From Luteimonas sp. RC10 (GTDB taxonomy: Bacteria > Pseudomonadota > Gammaproteobacteria > Xanthomonadales > Xanthomonadaceae): a stretch of DNA of 64,000 nt. Under the pieces are notes generated by a model. The model was not told where the DNA came from. It ran no database searches and saw only the letters and a program-made list of their open reading frames with translations. The position numbers were made by a program, and so were the translations under genes. The stretch lies in NCBI RefSeq assembly GCF_014192745.1, contig NZ_JACHYJ010000007.1, positions 124,001-188,000 of the forward strand. The letters are read 5' to 3'. This document shows positions 20,728 through 29,992 of this stretch, in pieces; positions within the stretch are counted from its first letter, which is position 1, and every line of letters begins with the position of its first letter.

Positions 20728-21349
20728 GCGCGCGCGGCCGGTCCGCTATCTGGCGCTCGGCGACAGCTACACGATCGGCGAGGGCATCGCGCCGGCCGCG
20801 CGCTGGCCGGTGGTGCTGGCCGATGCGCTGCGCGCGGCCGGGACCGCGATCGATACGCCGCAGATCATCGCCACCACCGGCTGGACCACCGACGAGCTCG
20901 ATGCCGGCATCGACGCCGCCGCGCCCGAGGGACCGTTCGATCTGGTCAGCCTGCTGATCGGCGTCAACGACCAGTACCGCGGCCGCCCCGTCGAGGACTA
21001 TGTGCCGCGCTTCGAAGCGCTGCTTGCGCGGGCAGTCGGCTTTGCCGGTGACCGTGCCGAGCGCGTATGCGTGCTCGCGATCCCCGACTGGGGCGTCACG
21101 CCGTTCGGCGCGCAGTCCGGGCGCGATGTCGCCGAGATCGCGCGTACGCTCGATGCCTACAACGCCGCTGCGGCGGCGCTCTGCGCGCAGCATGGTGTGG
21201 CGTTCGTCGACATCGCGCCGGTCAGCCGCGCCCTCGGCGGCGAGCCGGCGATGCTGGCCGACGACGGCCTGCATCCCTCGGCCGCGCTGCACGCGGCCTG
21301 GGCCCGACTGGCGCTTCCGGTCGCACGCGGCTTATTGTCGCGGGCATGA
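20720..21349 (+). CDS. SGNH/GDSL-family hydrolase
   Basis: A 209-residue esterase or lipase without a signal peptide, so probably cytoplasmic. The four SGNH blocks are readable: block I LALGDSYTIGEG (nucleophile Ser), the Gly block at TTGWTTDEL, LLIGVNDQYRG (Asn), and DGLHPS with the catalytic Asp and His. It overlaps the aminotransferase by eight bases and the methyltransferase by four (ATGA), which points to translational coupling. The substrate is not known. Confidence 0.88.
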   Translation: MAERARPVRYLALGDSYTIGEGIAPAARWPVVLADALRAAGTAIDTPQIIATTGWTTDELDAGIDAAAPEGPFDLVSLLIGVNDQYRGRPVEDYVPRFEALLARAVGFAGDRAERVCVLAIPDWGVTPFGAQSGRDVAEIARTLDAYNAAAAALCAQHGVAFVDIAPVSRALGGEPAMLADDGLHPSAALHAAWARLALPVARGLLSRA

Positions 21350-22062
21350 CCGCGACCACCTCCGATTCCACCCCGCTCTCCACTGCCCCGTATCCGCGCG
21401 ATGCCGCGCGCGGCATTGCGCGCGCCTTCCTGCCGCGCCACCCGCTGGGCAACCGCTACGACTACTACTACACGCTGACCAAGCTGCGCACCGATCCGCT
21501 GTATCCGGGCGTGCTGCAGGCGCTGCGGCCGACGAGCGCGCCGGTGCTCGACCTGGGCTGCGGCCTGGGCCTGCTGGCGCACGCCTTGCGCGCCGATGGC
21601 CAGGTCCTGCCCTACGCCGGTGTCGACATCGACGCGGCCAAGATCCGCCGCGGCCGCGAGGTCGCGGCGCGCGCCGGCCTGGCCGACGTGCAGTTGGACG
21701 TGCTCGACCTGGCCGCCGGCCTGCCGGCGCACCGCGGCAGCGTCGCGATCCTGGACGTGCTGCAGTACCTGTCGCACGAGCGCCAGCGCGCGTTGCTCGA
21801 CGAGGTGATCGCGATGCTCGCCCCGGACGCGCTGCTGGTGATCCGCAGCGGGCTGGCCGACGGCTCGACCCGCAGTCGCACCTCGCGCATCACCGATCGG
21901 CTGGCCAATTTCGCCGGCTGGATGCAGGAGCGCGCACGCTGCTACCCCACCGCCGACGGGCTGCGCACGCAACTCGAGGGCGCAGGTCTGGCGACCACGC
22001 TGCGACCGCTGTACGGCGACACCCCGTTCAACAACTGGCTGATCGTGGGCCGCCGCACATGA
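21346..22062 (+). CDS. Class I SAM-dependent methyltransferase
   Basis: A 238-residue methyltransferase. The cofactor motif is VLDLGCGLGLLAHAL, followed by an acidic residue at the end of strand 2 (YAGVDIDAAKI) and VAILDVLQYLSHE as motif IV. The N-terminus carries LGNRYDYYYTLTKLRTD, a feature seen in small methyltransferases found near lipid and pigment genes of xanthomonads (family recollection, not checked). The ATG overlaps the preceding stop (ATGA), and its own stop overlaps the next ATG in the same way. The acceptor is unknown. Confidence 0.85.
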   Translation: MTATTSDSTPLSTAPYPRDAARGIARAFLPRHPLGNRYDYYYTLTKLRTDPLYPGVLQALRPTSAPVLDLGCGLGLLAHALRADGQVLPYAGVDIDAAKIRRGREVAARAGLADVQLDVLDLAAGLPAHRGSVAILDVLQYLSHERQRALLDEVIAMLAPDALLVIRSGLADGSTRSRTSRITDRLANFAGWMQERARCYPTADGLRTQLEGAGLATTLRPLYGDTPFNNWLIVGRRT

Positions 22063-22595
22063 GTCCGCGCGACGGGCTGGCCGATGCGCCGATGTTGGCG
22101 CTCGACGACCCGGCGTGGGCACGGCTGAGCTGCGCGCATGGCGTCGCGCTGGGCGTGCCGGCCCTGCTGGCGCAGCTCGACGGCGCGACCGAGGACAGCT
22201 GGCAGAGCGCGCCCTGGCAGGCGCTGTGGTCGGCGCTGTGCGACGAGGGCCGCGTGCATCCGGCCTCGTTCGCGGCCGTGCCGCACATCGTCGCCGCGCT
22301 GGCCGAGGCGCCCGAGCGCGCCTGCCCGAGCCATTTCGTGTTGCCGGCGAGCATCGAGCTGGCGCGCGCCGCCAGCGATGCGGTGATTCCCGACAGCCTG
22401 ATCGACGGCTATGTCGCCGCGCTCGCCCGGTTGCCGCTGCTCGTCGGCCTGGTCGCCGCGCCGGACTGGGACGAGACGCTGTGCGCATCGGCGCTGGCCG
22501 CCACCGCCGCGGCGACCGGCCAGCATGCGTTGGCCGAGTTGCTGCTCGAGGCCGACGACGTCGATGCGGTACTCGCCTGGCTGCGCGCGGACTGA
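22059..22595 (+). CDS. Uncharacterised helical protein, HEAT-like
   Basis: A 178-residue soluble protein that I do not recognise as a named family. It is Ala/Leu-rich and predicted helical throughout. The block PWQALWSALCDEG plus HPASFAAVPHIVAALAE resembles a motif seen in HEAT-repeat hypothetical proteins of other bacteria. The ATG overlaps the stop of the methyltransferase gene by four bases, so it is very likely translated from the same mRNA. No signal peptide, membrane helix or metal-binding motif is visible. It may be a partner or scaffold for the coupled enzymes (inference only). Confidence 0.65.
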   Translation: MSPRDGLADAPMLALDDPAWARLSCAHGVALGVPALLAQLDGATEDSWQSAPWQALWSALCDEGRVHPASFAAVPHIVAALAEAPERACPSHFVLPASIELARAASDAVIPDSLIDGYVAALARLPLLVGLVAAPDWDETLCASALAATAAATGQHALAELLLEADDVDAVLAWLRAD

Positions 22596-22646
22596 ACTGC
22601 TGCAGGCGGCACCGCGGCTGCCACATCGGCTTCAGCGACGCTTGGC

Positions 22647-22652
22647 TATAGT
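22647..22652 (+). promoter_or_regulatory. Candidate -10 box of slt
   Basis: TATAGT in GGCTATAGTCGTCGG is a good -10 match, 30 bases before the slt ATG. The -35 position has no clear TTGACA. Confidence 0.4.
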
Positions 22653-22682
22653 CGTCGGCCCTTCGCCGAAGCCTGTCTGCCG

Positions 22683-24653
22683 ATGCCGTCCAGCGTCCCT
22701 CGCACCGCCCACTCGCTGCCGCGCACGCTGCGTGGCGCACTGCTGTCCCTGCTCGCGCTCGCCGCTGCTGCGCAGGCGCAAGCACCGGGCGACGACGGCT
22801 TTCTTGCCGCGATGCAGGCCGCCGAGCGTGGCCAGCCGGTGCCGCCGGCAATGACCGGCCATCCGGCCGCCGCCTGGTTGGAACTGGCCGCGCTGCGACG
22901 CAATCTCGACACGCTGCCGTTGGCGCAGGGCCAGGCCTTCCTGACCCGGCATGCCGGTACGCCGGTGGCCGAGGTCTTCCGCGAGAGCTGGCTGCGCGCC
23001 CTGGCCAAGCGCCAGGACTGGGCCGGCGTGCGTGCGGCCTGGTCGCCGTCGATTTCGAATGTCGCCTTGCGCTGCATCGAGCTCGACGCGCGCGCGCGCA
23101 CCGGCGCCACCGATGCGCAGTGGACGCGCGATGTGCAGGCCATCTGGCGCAGCAGCGGCACGTCGCTGCCCGACACCTGCGACGCACCGCTGCAGACGTT
23201 GTCTGCGCGCGGCGGTCTAGACGACGCGCTGCGCTGGGAGCGCTTCGACCTGGCGGTCGCCGCGCAGGACGTGGCGATCGCGCGCGGGATCGCGCGGGGG
23301 ATGTCGGCGGCCGAGCAGGCGCTGGCGACCGACTATGCAGCGTATCTGCAGGCACCGCACGCGCGCGCCACAAGCTGGCCGAAGACCGCGCGCAGCCGGC
23401 TGGTCGCCTCGCACGGGCTGGCGCGTCTGGCCAAGGACGATCCGCTGGGCGCCGAGGCGCAGTTGCCGGCGGTCGCGAGCGCGCTGGGCTTCACCGAGGA
23501 AGACAACGGCCGCGTGCTCTACCAGGCCGCGCTGTGGACCGTGGCGTCCTATCTGCCGGACTCGGCGAGGCTGCTGGCGCGGGTGCCGGCCTCGGCCTAC
23601 GACGAGCGCCTGCACGAGTGGCGCGCACGCGAGGCGATGGCGCGCAGCGACTGGCCGGCGGCGCTGTCGGCGATCCGCGCGATGGGCGCGGCGCAGCGTG
23701 CGCAATCGCGCTGGACCTATTTCGAGGCGCGGCTGGCGGCGCTGACCGGCGACCCGGCGACCGCCGAACGGCTGTACCGCGACGCGGCGACGAAATCCGA
23801 CTTCCACGGCTTCCTCGCCGCCGACCGCCTCGGCCAACCCTACGCGCTGTGCCCTTGGGACTTCGCCCCGTCCAACGAGGCCAAGACGCGCGTGGCGACC
23901 GACCCGGGCATCGTGCGGGCGATGGCGCTGTATCGCATCGAACGGCCGATCTGGGCGACGCGCGAATGGAGCGCCGCGCTCGAACGCTTCGACGACGAGC
24001 AGCGGCGCATCGCGGTGCTGGTGGCGCAGGAGAACGGTTGGTACGACCGCGCGGTGTTCGGGCTCGGCCGCCAGCCCGACGAAACCCGGCTCTACGCGCT
24101 GCGCTTTCCGCTGACCCAGCAGGCGCTGATCGAGCGCGAGGCCCAGCGCCACGGTCTGGACCCGGCCTGGGTCGCGGCCGAGATCCGCGCCGAGAGCACG
24201 TTCAACCCGCGCGCACGTTCGCCTGCCGATGCCCGCGGGCTGATGCAGGTGCTGCCCTCGACCGGCGCGGCGGTCGCGCGCCGGCTCGGCCGCAGCTGGG
24301 GCGGCGCCGAGAGCCTGTACGACCCCGAGACCAACGTCGCGCTGGGCACCGCCTATCTGCGCGAGAAGAAGGACATGTATGGCAAGCCCTACGTCGCGAT
24401 CGCGGCCTACAACGCCGGGCCGACGCCGACCTCGCGCTGGCTGTCGCAGCGCCCGGACATGGATCCCGACTTCTGGATCGAGACGATCAGCTATCGCGAG
24501 ACGCGCGAGTACGTCGCCCGCGTGCTCGCTTTCAGCGTGCTCTACGACTGGCGCATGTACGGCCGCGCCGCGAAGCTCGACGAACGTCTGCGCGGCGCCG
24601 AGGCCCAGCGCAACACGCGCTTCGCCTGCCCGACGGGCACGGCAGCCGGCTGA
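22683..24653 (+). CDS. slt: Soluble lytic murein transglycosylase (Slt70 type)
   Basis: A 656-residue periplasmic enzyme that cleaves peptidoglycan to 1,6-anhydro-muropeptides. A signal peptide ends near AAAAQAQA. Residues 35-480 form the helical superhelix (ring) of Slt70. The catalytic domain at about 490-640 has the general acid Glu in AAEIRAESTFNPRARS, then ARGLMQVLPSTG, TNVALGTAYL and AYNAGPTPTSRW, all standard for GH23 Slt. Length and order match E. coli Slt70. It is probably a single gene with its own promoter. Its products could feed the AmgK-like kinase encoded at 38389 (inference). Confidence 0.93.
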   Translation: MPSSVPRTAHSLPRTLRGALLSLLALAAAAQAQAPGDDGFLAAMQAAERGQPVPPAMTGHPAAAWLELAALRRNLDTLPLAQGQAFLTRHAGTPVAEVFRESWLRALAKRQDWAGVRAAWSPSISNVALRCIELDARARTGATDAQWTRDVQAIWRSSGTSLPDTCDAPLQTLSARGGLDDALRWERFDLAVAAQDVAIARGIARGMSAAEQALATDYAAYLQAPHARATSWPKTARSRLVASHGLARLAKDDPLGAEAQLPAVASALGFTEEDNGRVLYQAALWTVASYLPDSARLLARVPASAYDERLHEWRAREAMARSDWPAALSAIRAMGAAQRAQSRWTYFEARLAALTGDPATAERLYRDAATKSDFHGFLAADRLGQPYALCPWDFAPSNEAKTRVATDPGIVRAMALYRIERPIWATREWSAALERFDDEQRRIAVLVAQENGWYDRAVFGLGRQPDETRLYALRFPLTQQALIEREAQRHGLDPAWVAAEIRAESTFNPRARSPADARGLMQVLPSTGAAVARRLGRSWGGAESLYDPETNVALGTAYLREKKDMYGKPYVAIAAYNAGPTPTSRWLSQRPDMDPDFWIETISYRETREYVARVLAFSVLYDWRMYGRAAKLDERLRGAEAQRNTRFACPTGTAAG

Positions 24654-24662
24654 GTCGACGTC

Positions 24663-24673
24663 TCGGGGATAAT
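24663..24673 (+). promoter_or_regulatory. TCGGGGATAAT element, copy 1
   Basis: An 11-base element shared exactly with 26508-26518, each upstream of one member of a paralogous gene pair. GATAAT can act as a -10 box, which would put the transcript start near 24680 and leave a leader of about 60 bases. Confidence 0.4.
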
Positions 24674-24694
24674 GGGCGGCGGTCGCGATGGATC

Positions 24695-24736
24695 GGGGAT
24701 GCCTGCAAATGCGCGCATCCCCATTCGCATGGGGAG
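24695..24736 (+). promoter_or_regulatory. Two mutually exclusive hairpins over a ribosome binding site
   Basis: Hairpin 1 pairs GGGGATGC (24695-24702) with GCATCCCC (24715-24722). Hairpin 2 pairs CCCCAT (24719-24724) with ATGGGG (24729-24734). They share 24719-24722, so both cannot form together. Hairpin 2 covers the GGGGAG Shine-Dalgarno (24731-24736) of the gene starting at 24743. This is the geometry of a translational switch or attenuator; function is inferred. Confidence 0.45.
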
Positions 24737-24742
24737 TCGATA

Positions 24743-26392
24743 GTGTGGCGTAAGCTGTGCATGGCCGTGTGCCTGGTGGGCGCGGTCTGGGGTGGGGTCG
24801 AGGCATCGCCGGTCGACCCGCAGGTGGTGTTCATCGCGCACGACGTCACGCCCGATCGCGCGCGTGCACGTGCGCAACCCTACCGTGCCTACGTGGATGT
24901 CTCGATGCAGTCCGCGCCGGACAGCGCGTCGCAATTGCGCATCCGCCCGTTGTGGGTGGGGGGCCGCGGGTCTTCCACGCGCGGCTCGCTCGCGCTCGAT
25001 CACCGGGACGAGGGGGATCGCGCCGCGATCGACATCCTCGAGCGCGGCTTCACCCTGACACTGCCGGGCAACGACGAGGGCGCCGTCCTGCACCCTGCCG
25101 ACCTGGCGGGCTGGCAGGCCGCCTCGGGCCCCTCGGACGCCCGGTTTCTCGCGCTTCTCCGACTCCAGGCCCTGGGCCTGCGCCCGGTGACGCTGCCGGC
25201 GGCGCCGCAGCTCGGACAGCGCCTCACGCATCTCGAGCGCGGTGGCGATTTCGCATCTCTCGCCACACGGATGCGCGTGCGCGCGCTGACGCCGGAGATC
25301 GTGCTGCTCGATCTCGAGTTCGAGGGCGACGGCCTCTCCGGGCACGGACGGCAGGCGGTGCGCCGCCAGGACGGCAGACCGCTGGAGACGCGTCTGTATC
25401 TCACCTCCCGTGACGGCCAGGCCACGCCCGAGACCCACCGGTTGTATCTGGTGGACATGGCGACCGAGCCTGTCCTCGATCTCGAACACGCCCTCTCGCC
25501 GCCAGAAGACGTGTTCAACGTCACCGCCGAGCGGCTGGCGGCGCCGCCATTCTCGGCGCGCAGCGACGACCCGGCCCTGTTCGCGACGGACCCGATCGAG
25601 GCGGGCACGCTCGAGGCCTGGATGCTGCTCGACGACGGCAGCGCGCTCGACATGGCGCTGGCCTTCGACGTCCTGTCGCACCACGACGGCGGCCGCCCGC
25701 ACATCGTGCTGCGCGCCGACGGCCGTCCGGCCGCCCGCGCGCCGCATGTGGTCTTCATGCACCTGCGCGATGTGCAGTTGCTCGATGTCGAAGGCCAGCC
25801 GTTGCCCGACGCGACCCCGACCGTCACGCAGCGGAGCTTTCGGGTGCATGCGGGCATGCGACTCGACGAGACCCGGGTGTCGTTTCCCTTCCGCCTGCCG
25901 CTGACGGTGTCCGAATCGACCTTGCAGCCGCTGTCCCGCATTCGCCTGACCGCCGATACCCGGGTCTACCGCTGGGATCGGGCCGAACCCGTGCCGTATT
26001 GCGGGCAGAGCACGCACAGTGCCGACACCGTGATCGAATGGACGTCGCCGTACCGCGCCACGCTGCGTCAGGCCGCCCCCGCTGCGGGCGACCCCCAGGG
26101 CAGGTGGACCACGGCCGTGCCGATCGATGCGGCCGGTCGCGAGATTGCCTTTTCGCAGCTCTTCGTCGGCCGCGCATCCGATGCCGCCAGCGACTGGCGC
26201 ACGCTCGACGCCATGCCGCTGCTGCAACTCGACCCGGAACGTGCTGTCGACCGCACGGAAATCGCCACGCATGCGCCCATGGCCGGCCTGCGCCTGCGGC
26301 ATTACCGCTGGCGGACCGACCGACGCACGCTGACATTCGACGACATCCGCATGCAGCCCGGCGAGCGCGACCGGGACGCCGCCGCGGACTGA
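24743..26392 (+). CDS. Exported protein of unknown function, paralogue 1
   Basis: A 549-residue secreted or periplasmic protein that I cannot assign to a family. The GTG at 24743 follows GGGGAG by six bases and opens a signal peptide (MAVCLVGAVWGGVEA, cleaved before SPVD). It is clearly homologous to the next gene: both have VVFIAH soon after the signal, then GHGRQAVR..DG.PLETRLYL, DMATEP.LDLE, APPFSA.SDDPA, VYRWDRAE, WTTAVPIDA.G and AGLRLRHYRWR near the C-terminus. Predicted structure is mostly beta strand. There are two Cys in the leader and one in the mature part (PYCGQS). A shared upstream element and overlapping RNA hairpins precede it. No catalytic motif is visible. Confidence 0.75.
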   Translation: MWRKLCMAVCLVGAVWGGVEASPVDPQVVFIAHDVTPDRARARAQPYRAYVDVSMQSAPDSASQLRIRPLWVGGRGSSTRGSLALDHRDEGDRAAIDILERGFTLTLPGNDEGAVLHPADLAGWQAASGPSDARFLALLRLQALGLRPVTLPAAPQLGQRLTHLERGGDFASLATRMRVRALTPEIVLLDLEFEGDGLSGHGRQAVRRQDGRPLETRLYLTSRDGQATPETHRLYLVDMATEPVLDLEHALSPPEDVFNVTAERLAAPPFSARSDDPALFATDPIEAGTLEAWMLLDDGSALDMALAFDVLSHHDGGRPHIVLRADGRPAARAPHVVFMHLRDVQLLDVEGQPLPDATPTVTQRSFRVHAGMRLDETRVSFPFRLPLTVSESTLQPLSRIRLTADTRVYRWDRAEPVPYCGQSTHSADTVIEWTSPYRATLRQAAPAAGDPQGRWTTAVPIDAAGREIAFSQLFVGRASDAASDWRTLDAMPLLQLDPERAVDRTEIATHAPMAGLRLRHYRWRTDRRTLTFDDIRMQPGERDRDAAAD

Positions 26393-26507
26393 GGTCACAC
26401 CGGTATCGGCCGGCGATGCGCGTGGCGTCCGGTGCCGGTGTTGCGTGCGATGTGTCGATCCCTCTCATTGCGCAGCAGCGTCCGGACCGAAGTGTGGTGG
26501 CAGCGCG

Positions 26508-26518
26508 TCGGGGATAAT
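26508..26518 (+). promoter_or_regulatory. TCGGGGATAAT element, copy 2
   Basis: Exact 11-base match to 24663-24673. The spacing to the following start codon (68 bases) is close to that of copy 1 (69 bases). The hairpins found downstream of copy 1 are not present here. Confidence 0.4.
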
Positions 26519-26586
26519 CTCCGGCTCACCGCAATGGTCCGCACACCCGGCGTCGACCGGCAGTCCAACCAAGGAGCAACGAGTCG

Positions 26587-28248
26587 ATGATCGGACCGTA
26601 TGGCATCGCGACGGGCCTCTGCCTGTGGATGACGGCGGGCTTGGCCAACGCCGCGGACGTCACGCCGCGCGTGGTCTTCATTGCGCACACGGTCCTGGAT
26701 GCGGTGCCGGATGCTGTGCCGAGCAGGCACTGGAGCTATGCCACAGTCTCGCCAGGCACGCCCGCGCGCGATGACACGCCGCTGCGCGTCCGCCCGGTCT
26801 GGACGCGCGCGCCGGACCGTCACATCGACGAGATGGCCGGGCGCGTGCCGCCCGCCGCCTACGCGGGTTTCGATCTGCAGTTGCAGCGCGAAGGCGTCGC
26901 GCTGCGGCCGGTCGACACGGCGGCGTGGCGGTCGCTGCCGCCTGACGATCCGGCCACCTCCCTGCTCGCCTCCACCCGGATGGCCGCGCTCGCCCTGCGC
27001 CCCGGCATGCTCCCGCCGGCGCTGCGCGTCGGAAGCCACGCCACCCGCCAGGACAGCAGCGGCGATTTTGCGGGTCTGCGGCAGACCTCGCGGATTCGCA
27101 GCCTCGACGCCACGGTCGCCGTGCTCGACCTCGAGATCGTCAGCGCCGGTCTGCGTGGCCATGGCCGGCAAGCGGTCCGCATCGACGACGGCGTGCCGCT
27201 CGAAACCCGCCTGTACCTGGAGCGCACGACCGACAGCACCGGGCCCGACGTGCAGCGGCTGCACGTGATCGACATGGCCACCGAGCCGGCGCTGGATCTC
27301 GAACTCGAGGCGGACCTGGCCCAGGCGTCCATCGACTCGGCGCGCGCCATCCTCGATGCGCCGCCGTTCTCCGCGCCGTCCGACGATCCGGCGCAGTACG
27401 CGCCACACCCGACTCCGGAAGGTGCGCTCGAATCGTGGATGGCGAGCGCGGACGACGCCGCGCTGGAGACCATGCTGGTCGTCGGTGTGCAGCGCTCGCC
27501 TGACGGCGATCGCCCCCATCTCGCCATCGGCGCCGATGGCCGCGCAGCCGGCCGCAGCGGTCCGCCCATCGCGGATTTCCTCAGCCTGCGGCTGCGCACG
27601 GTCACCCTGCTCGACGCCGCCGGCCAGCCGCTGGCCGGCACCGACGCGACGATCGTGCAACCGACCCTGCCGATGGCCGATCGCCAGCGCATCGTCGACA
27701 CCCAACTGGCGTTTCCGTTCCAGCTCCCGCCCGACGTGCCGGCCGATACGCTGTGGGCGCTGGACACCGTGCGGATGACCGGCGAGGTGGATGTCTATCG
27801 CTGGGACCGGGCCGAAACCGTGCGCCGCGGGACCTCCCAGACGCACAACCGCGATGCGCGCATCGAATGGATATCGCCGCACCGGGTCGCGCTGCTGCAG
27901 GATCACCCCACGCCTGCGCACCGCGACGGCCTGTGGACGACGGCGGTCCCGATCGATGCGGACGGTCATGAGATTCCCTCGGCGCAGGTCATCACCGGCC
28001 GGACACTCGACGCGCCTGGCGACTGGCGCACGCCCGCCACGCTGCCGCCGCTGGCGTTCGAGTCCGGGCGCATGCCCCAACGGCTGGACATCGCCACGGC
28101 CACGCCGTTGGCCGGCCTGCGCCTGCGTCACTATCGTTGGCGCGCCGAGCCGCGAACCTGGACGTTCCACGACATCCGTACGCGGATGCCCGCCGCTGAA
28201 CGCGCCGAGTACGAGCGCCAGTTCGGACGCAACGCGAGCGCGCGTTGA
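26587..28248 (+). CDS. Exported protein of unknown function, paralogue 2
   Basis: A 553-residue protein, the tandem paralogue of the preceding gene. The ATG is preceded by AAGGAG ten bases upstream, and the signal peptide ends at GLANA before ADVTPR. Conserved blocks shared with paralogue 1 run along the entire length, from VVFIAH to AGLRLRHYRWRAEPRTWTFHDIR, with few length changes, so the pair arose by duplication of a whole gene with its promoter and then diverged. It has no Cys in the mature chain. The C-terminal tail (AAERAEYERQFGRN) is unique to this copy. No family name, metal site or transmembrane segment is visible, and function is unknown. Confidence 0.75.
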   Translation: MIGPYGIATGLCLWMTAGLANAADVTPRVVFIAHTVLDAVPDAVPSRHWSYATVSPGTPARDDTPLRVRPVWTRAPDRHIDEMAGRVPPAAYAGFDLQLQREGVALRPVDTAAWRSLPPDDPATSLLASTRMAALALRPGMLPPALRVGSHATRQDSSGDFAGLRQTSRIRSLDATVAVLDLEIVSAGLRGHGRQAVRIDDGVPLETRLYLERTTDSTGPDVQRLHVIDMATEPALDLELEADLAQASIDSARAILDAPPFSAPSDDPAQYAPHPTPEGALESWMASADDAALETMLVVGVQRSPDGDRPHLAIGADGRAAGRSGPPIADFLSLRLRTVTLLDAAGQPLAGTDATIVQPTLPMADRQRIVDTQLAFPFQLPPDVPADTLWALDTVRMTGEVDVYRWDRAETVRRGTSQTHNRDARIEWISPHRVALLQDHPTPAHRDGLWTTAVPIDADGHEIPSAQVITGRTLDAPGDWRTPATLPPLAFESGRMPQRLDIATATPLAGLRLRHYRWRAEPRTWTFHDIRTRMPAAERAEYERQFGRNASAR

Positions 28249-28323
28249 GGCGACCATCGGCCCGCGACCGGTAGGCTGTCGCTTCAGACCCGCCCGATGG
28301 TGATTGCCCGAACCATGTCCCCC

Positions 28324-29610
28324 ATGAAGACCTATCTCGTCGGTGGCGCCGTGCGCGATCGCCTGCTCGGCCAGCCCGCGGGCGATCGCGACTGGGTCGT
28401 CGTCGGCGAAACCCAGGCGGCGATGGAAGCGGCGGGCTTTCGCGCGATCGGCCGCGATTTTCCGGTGTTCCTGCACCCGCGTACCGGCGAGGAGTACGCG
28501 CTGGCGCGCACCGAGCGCAAGGCCGGACGCGGCCATCGTGGCTTCGTCGTCGATGCCGACCCGTCGGTGACGCTGGAACAGGATCTCGAGCGTCGCGACT
28601 TCACGATCAACGCGATCGCCGAGGGGCCCGACGGCAGCCTGGTCGATCCCTACGGCGGCGCGCGCGATCTCGACGCGCGGGTGCTGCGCCACGTCGGCCC
28701 GGCGTTCGCCGAAGATCCGCTGCGGGTGCTGCGTGCCGCGCGCTTCATGGCCCGGTTCGCGCCGCTCGGCTTTACGGTCGCCGACGAGACGATGGCGCTG
28801 ATGCGCGCGATGGTCGAGGCCGGCGAACTGGCCACGTTGACGCCCGAACGCGTGTGGCAGGAACTGCGCCGCGCCCTGGGCTCAGCGCGGCCGTCGGCGT
28901 TCGTACGCACCTTGCACGACTGCGGCGCGCTCGCGGTCGTGCTGCCCGAGGTCGATGCGCTGTACGGCGTGCCGCAGCGCGCCGAGTACCACCCCGAGGT
29001 CGATACCGGTGCGCACATCGAGCTGGTCGTCGACATGGCCGCGCGGCTGGCGCCGGGCGACGATGTGATCGGCTTCGCCGCGCTGACCCACGACCTGGGC
29101 AAGGCGCTGACGCCCGCGCACCGGCTGCCGCGCCATGTCGGCCACGAGCACGCCGGCGTGCGTCCGCTCGAGGCGCTGTGCGCGCGGCTCAAGGTGCCGG
29201 CCGCGCATCGCGAACTGGCGATCGTTGCCTGCCGCGAACACCTCAACGTGCACCGCATTGCCGAACTGCGCGATGCCACGCTCTACGAACTGATCGCGCG
29301 CTGCGACGGGTTTCGCCGGCCCGAACGCATCGACCAGCTCGCACTGGTCTGCGAGGCCGACAAGCGCGGGCGCCTGGGCAGCGCCGATAGCGACTATCCG
29401 CAGGGCGCGCAGCTGCGTCGCGCCCACGCCGCTGCCTGCGCGGTCAATGCCCGCGACCTCGCCGCCGACGGCCTCACCGGCCCTGCGATCGGCGAGGCGC
29501 TGCGGCGTGCACGGATCGCGGCGATCGCCGCCGCGCGCCGCGCCGACGCGCCGGTCACGGCAACGCCTGCCGCCTCGAACCGATCCGACACAGGGGACCC
29601 CAATGCATAA
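28324..29610 (+). CDS. cca: Multifunctional CCA tRNA nucleotidyltransferase
   Basis: A 428-residue enzyme that adds and repairs the 3'-CCA of tRNA. The start at 28324 gives [16 protein letters not shown], aligned with the E. coli Cca N-terminus; ATGs at 28297 and 28315 are in frame but add unaligned residues. Catalytic Asp residues lie in the GDRDW segment, with [10 protein letters not shown] for nucleotide recognition and [12 protein letters not shown] in the neck domain. The HD domain of the multifunctional bacterial type is present ([28 protein letters not shown]), so phosphatase and phosphodiesterase activities are expected. The stop overlaps the following small lipoprotein gene by eight bases. 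Confidence 0.95.
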   Translation: MKTYLVGGAVRDRLLGQPAGDRDWVVVGETQAAMEAAGFRAIGRDFPVFLHPRTGEEYALARTERKAGRGHRGFVVDADPSVTLEQDLERRDFTINAIAEGPDGSLVDPYGGARDLDARVLRHVGPAFAEDPLRVLRAARFMARFAPLGFTVADETMALMRAMVEAGELATLTPERVWQELRRALGSARPSAFVRTLHDCGALAVVLPEVDALYGVPQRAEYHPEVDTGAHIELVVDMAARLAPGDDVIGFAALTHDLGKALTPAHRLPRHVGHEHAGVRPLEALCARLKVPAAHRELAIVACREHLNVHRIAELRDATLYELIARCDGFRRPERIDQLALVCEADKRGRLGSADSDYPQGAQLRRAHAAACAVNARDLAADGLTGPAIGEALRRARIAAIAAARRADAPVTATPAASNRSDTGDPNA

Positions 29611-29899
29611 GGCCACGATGCTGTTACTGGGACTGCTGCTGACGGCTTGCAGCCCACCGCAGGCGCCCACCCCCGCCACGCCCGCTCCGACCACCGCACC
29701 GACCGTGGTCGGCGGCGACCGTGACGCCCACGGCTGCATCGGCTCGGCCGGCTACACCTGGTGCGCGCGCAGCGCGACCTGCGAACGGCCGTGGGAACTG
29801 GCCGAGCGCGAAGGCATCGAGAACACCGCACCCGCCGTCGAGGCCTGGTGCGCGGCGCCGGCCGACGCGCCGCAGGTGATCACGCCGCCCGCCGACTAG
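29603..29899 (+). CDS. Small Cys-rich lipoprotein
   Basis: A 98-residue predicted lipoprotein. The ATG lies within the last codons of cca. The signal peptide ends in LLLTAC (lipobox), followed by a Pro/Thr/Ala linker. The mature core is [11 protein letters not shown]....[10 protein letters not shown], a short conserved motif seen in many proteobacterial hypothetical lipoproteins, with three core Cys plus one more near the C-terminus that could form two disulfides. Function is unknown. It marks the last ancestral gene before the accessory block. Confidence 0.75.
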   Translation: MHKATMLLLGLLLTACSPPQAPTPATPAPTTAPTVVGGDRDAHGCIGSAGYTWCARSATCERPWELAEREGIENTAPAVEAWCAAPADAPQVITPPAD

Positions 29900-29939
29900 G
29901 TCGCAACGCTGCAGGCCAGGCCTGCACGATGGCGCCCCC

Positions 29940-29990
29940 GCCATCGCATCCGCGCATGGCTGCGATGCGATCGCCGCGCTTGTGGCGCGC
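29940..29990 (+). repeat. Left direct repeat bounding the accessory block
   Basis: 51 bases, matching 35227-35277 at 46 positions in the same orientation, without gaps. The left copy sits between the lipoprotein stop and the stop codon of the XRE gene. It is not related to the A/B palindromes of the three arrays. It could be a recombination or attachment site, or a scar of insertion by homologous exchange. Confidence 0.7.
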
Positions 29991-29992
29991 GC

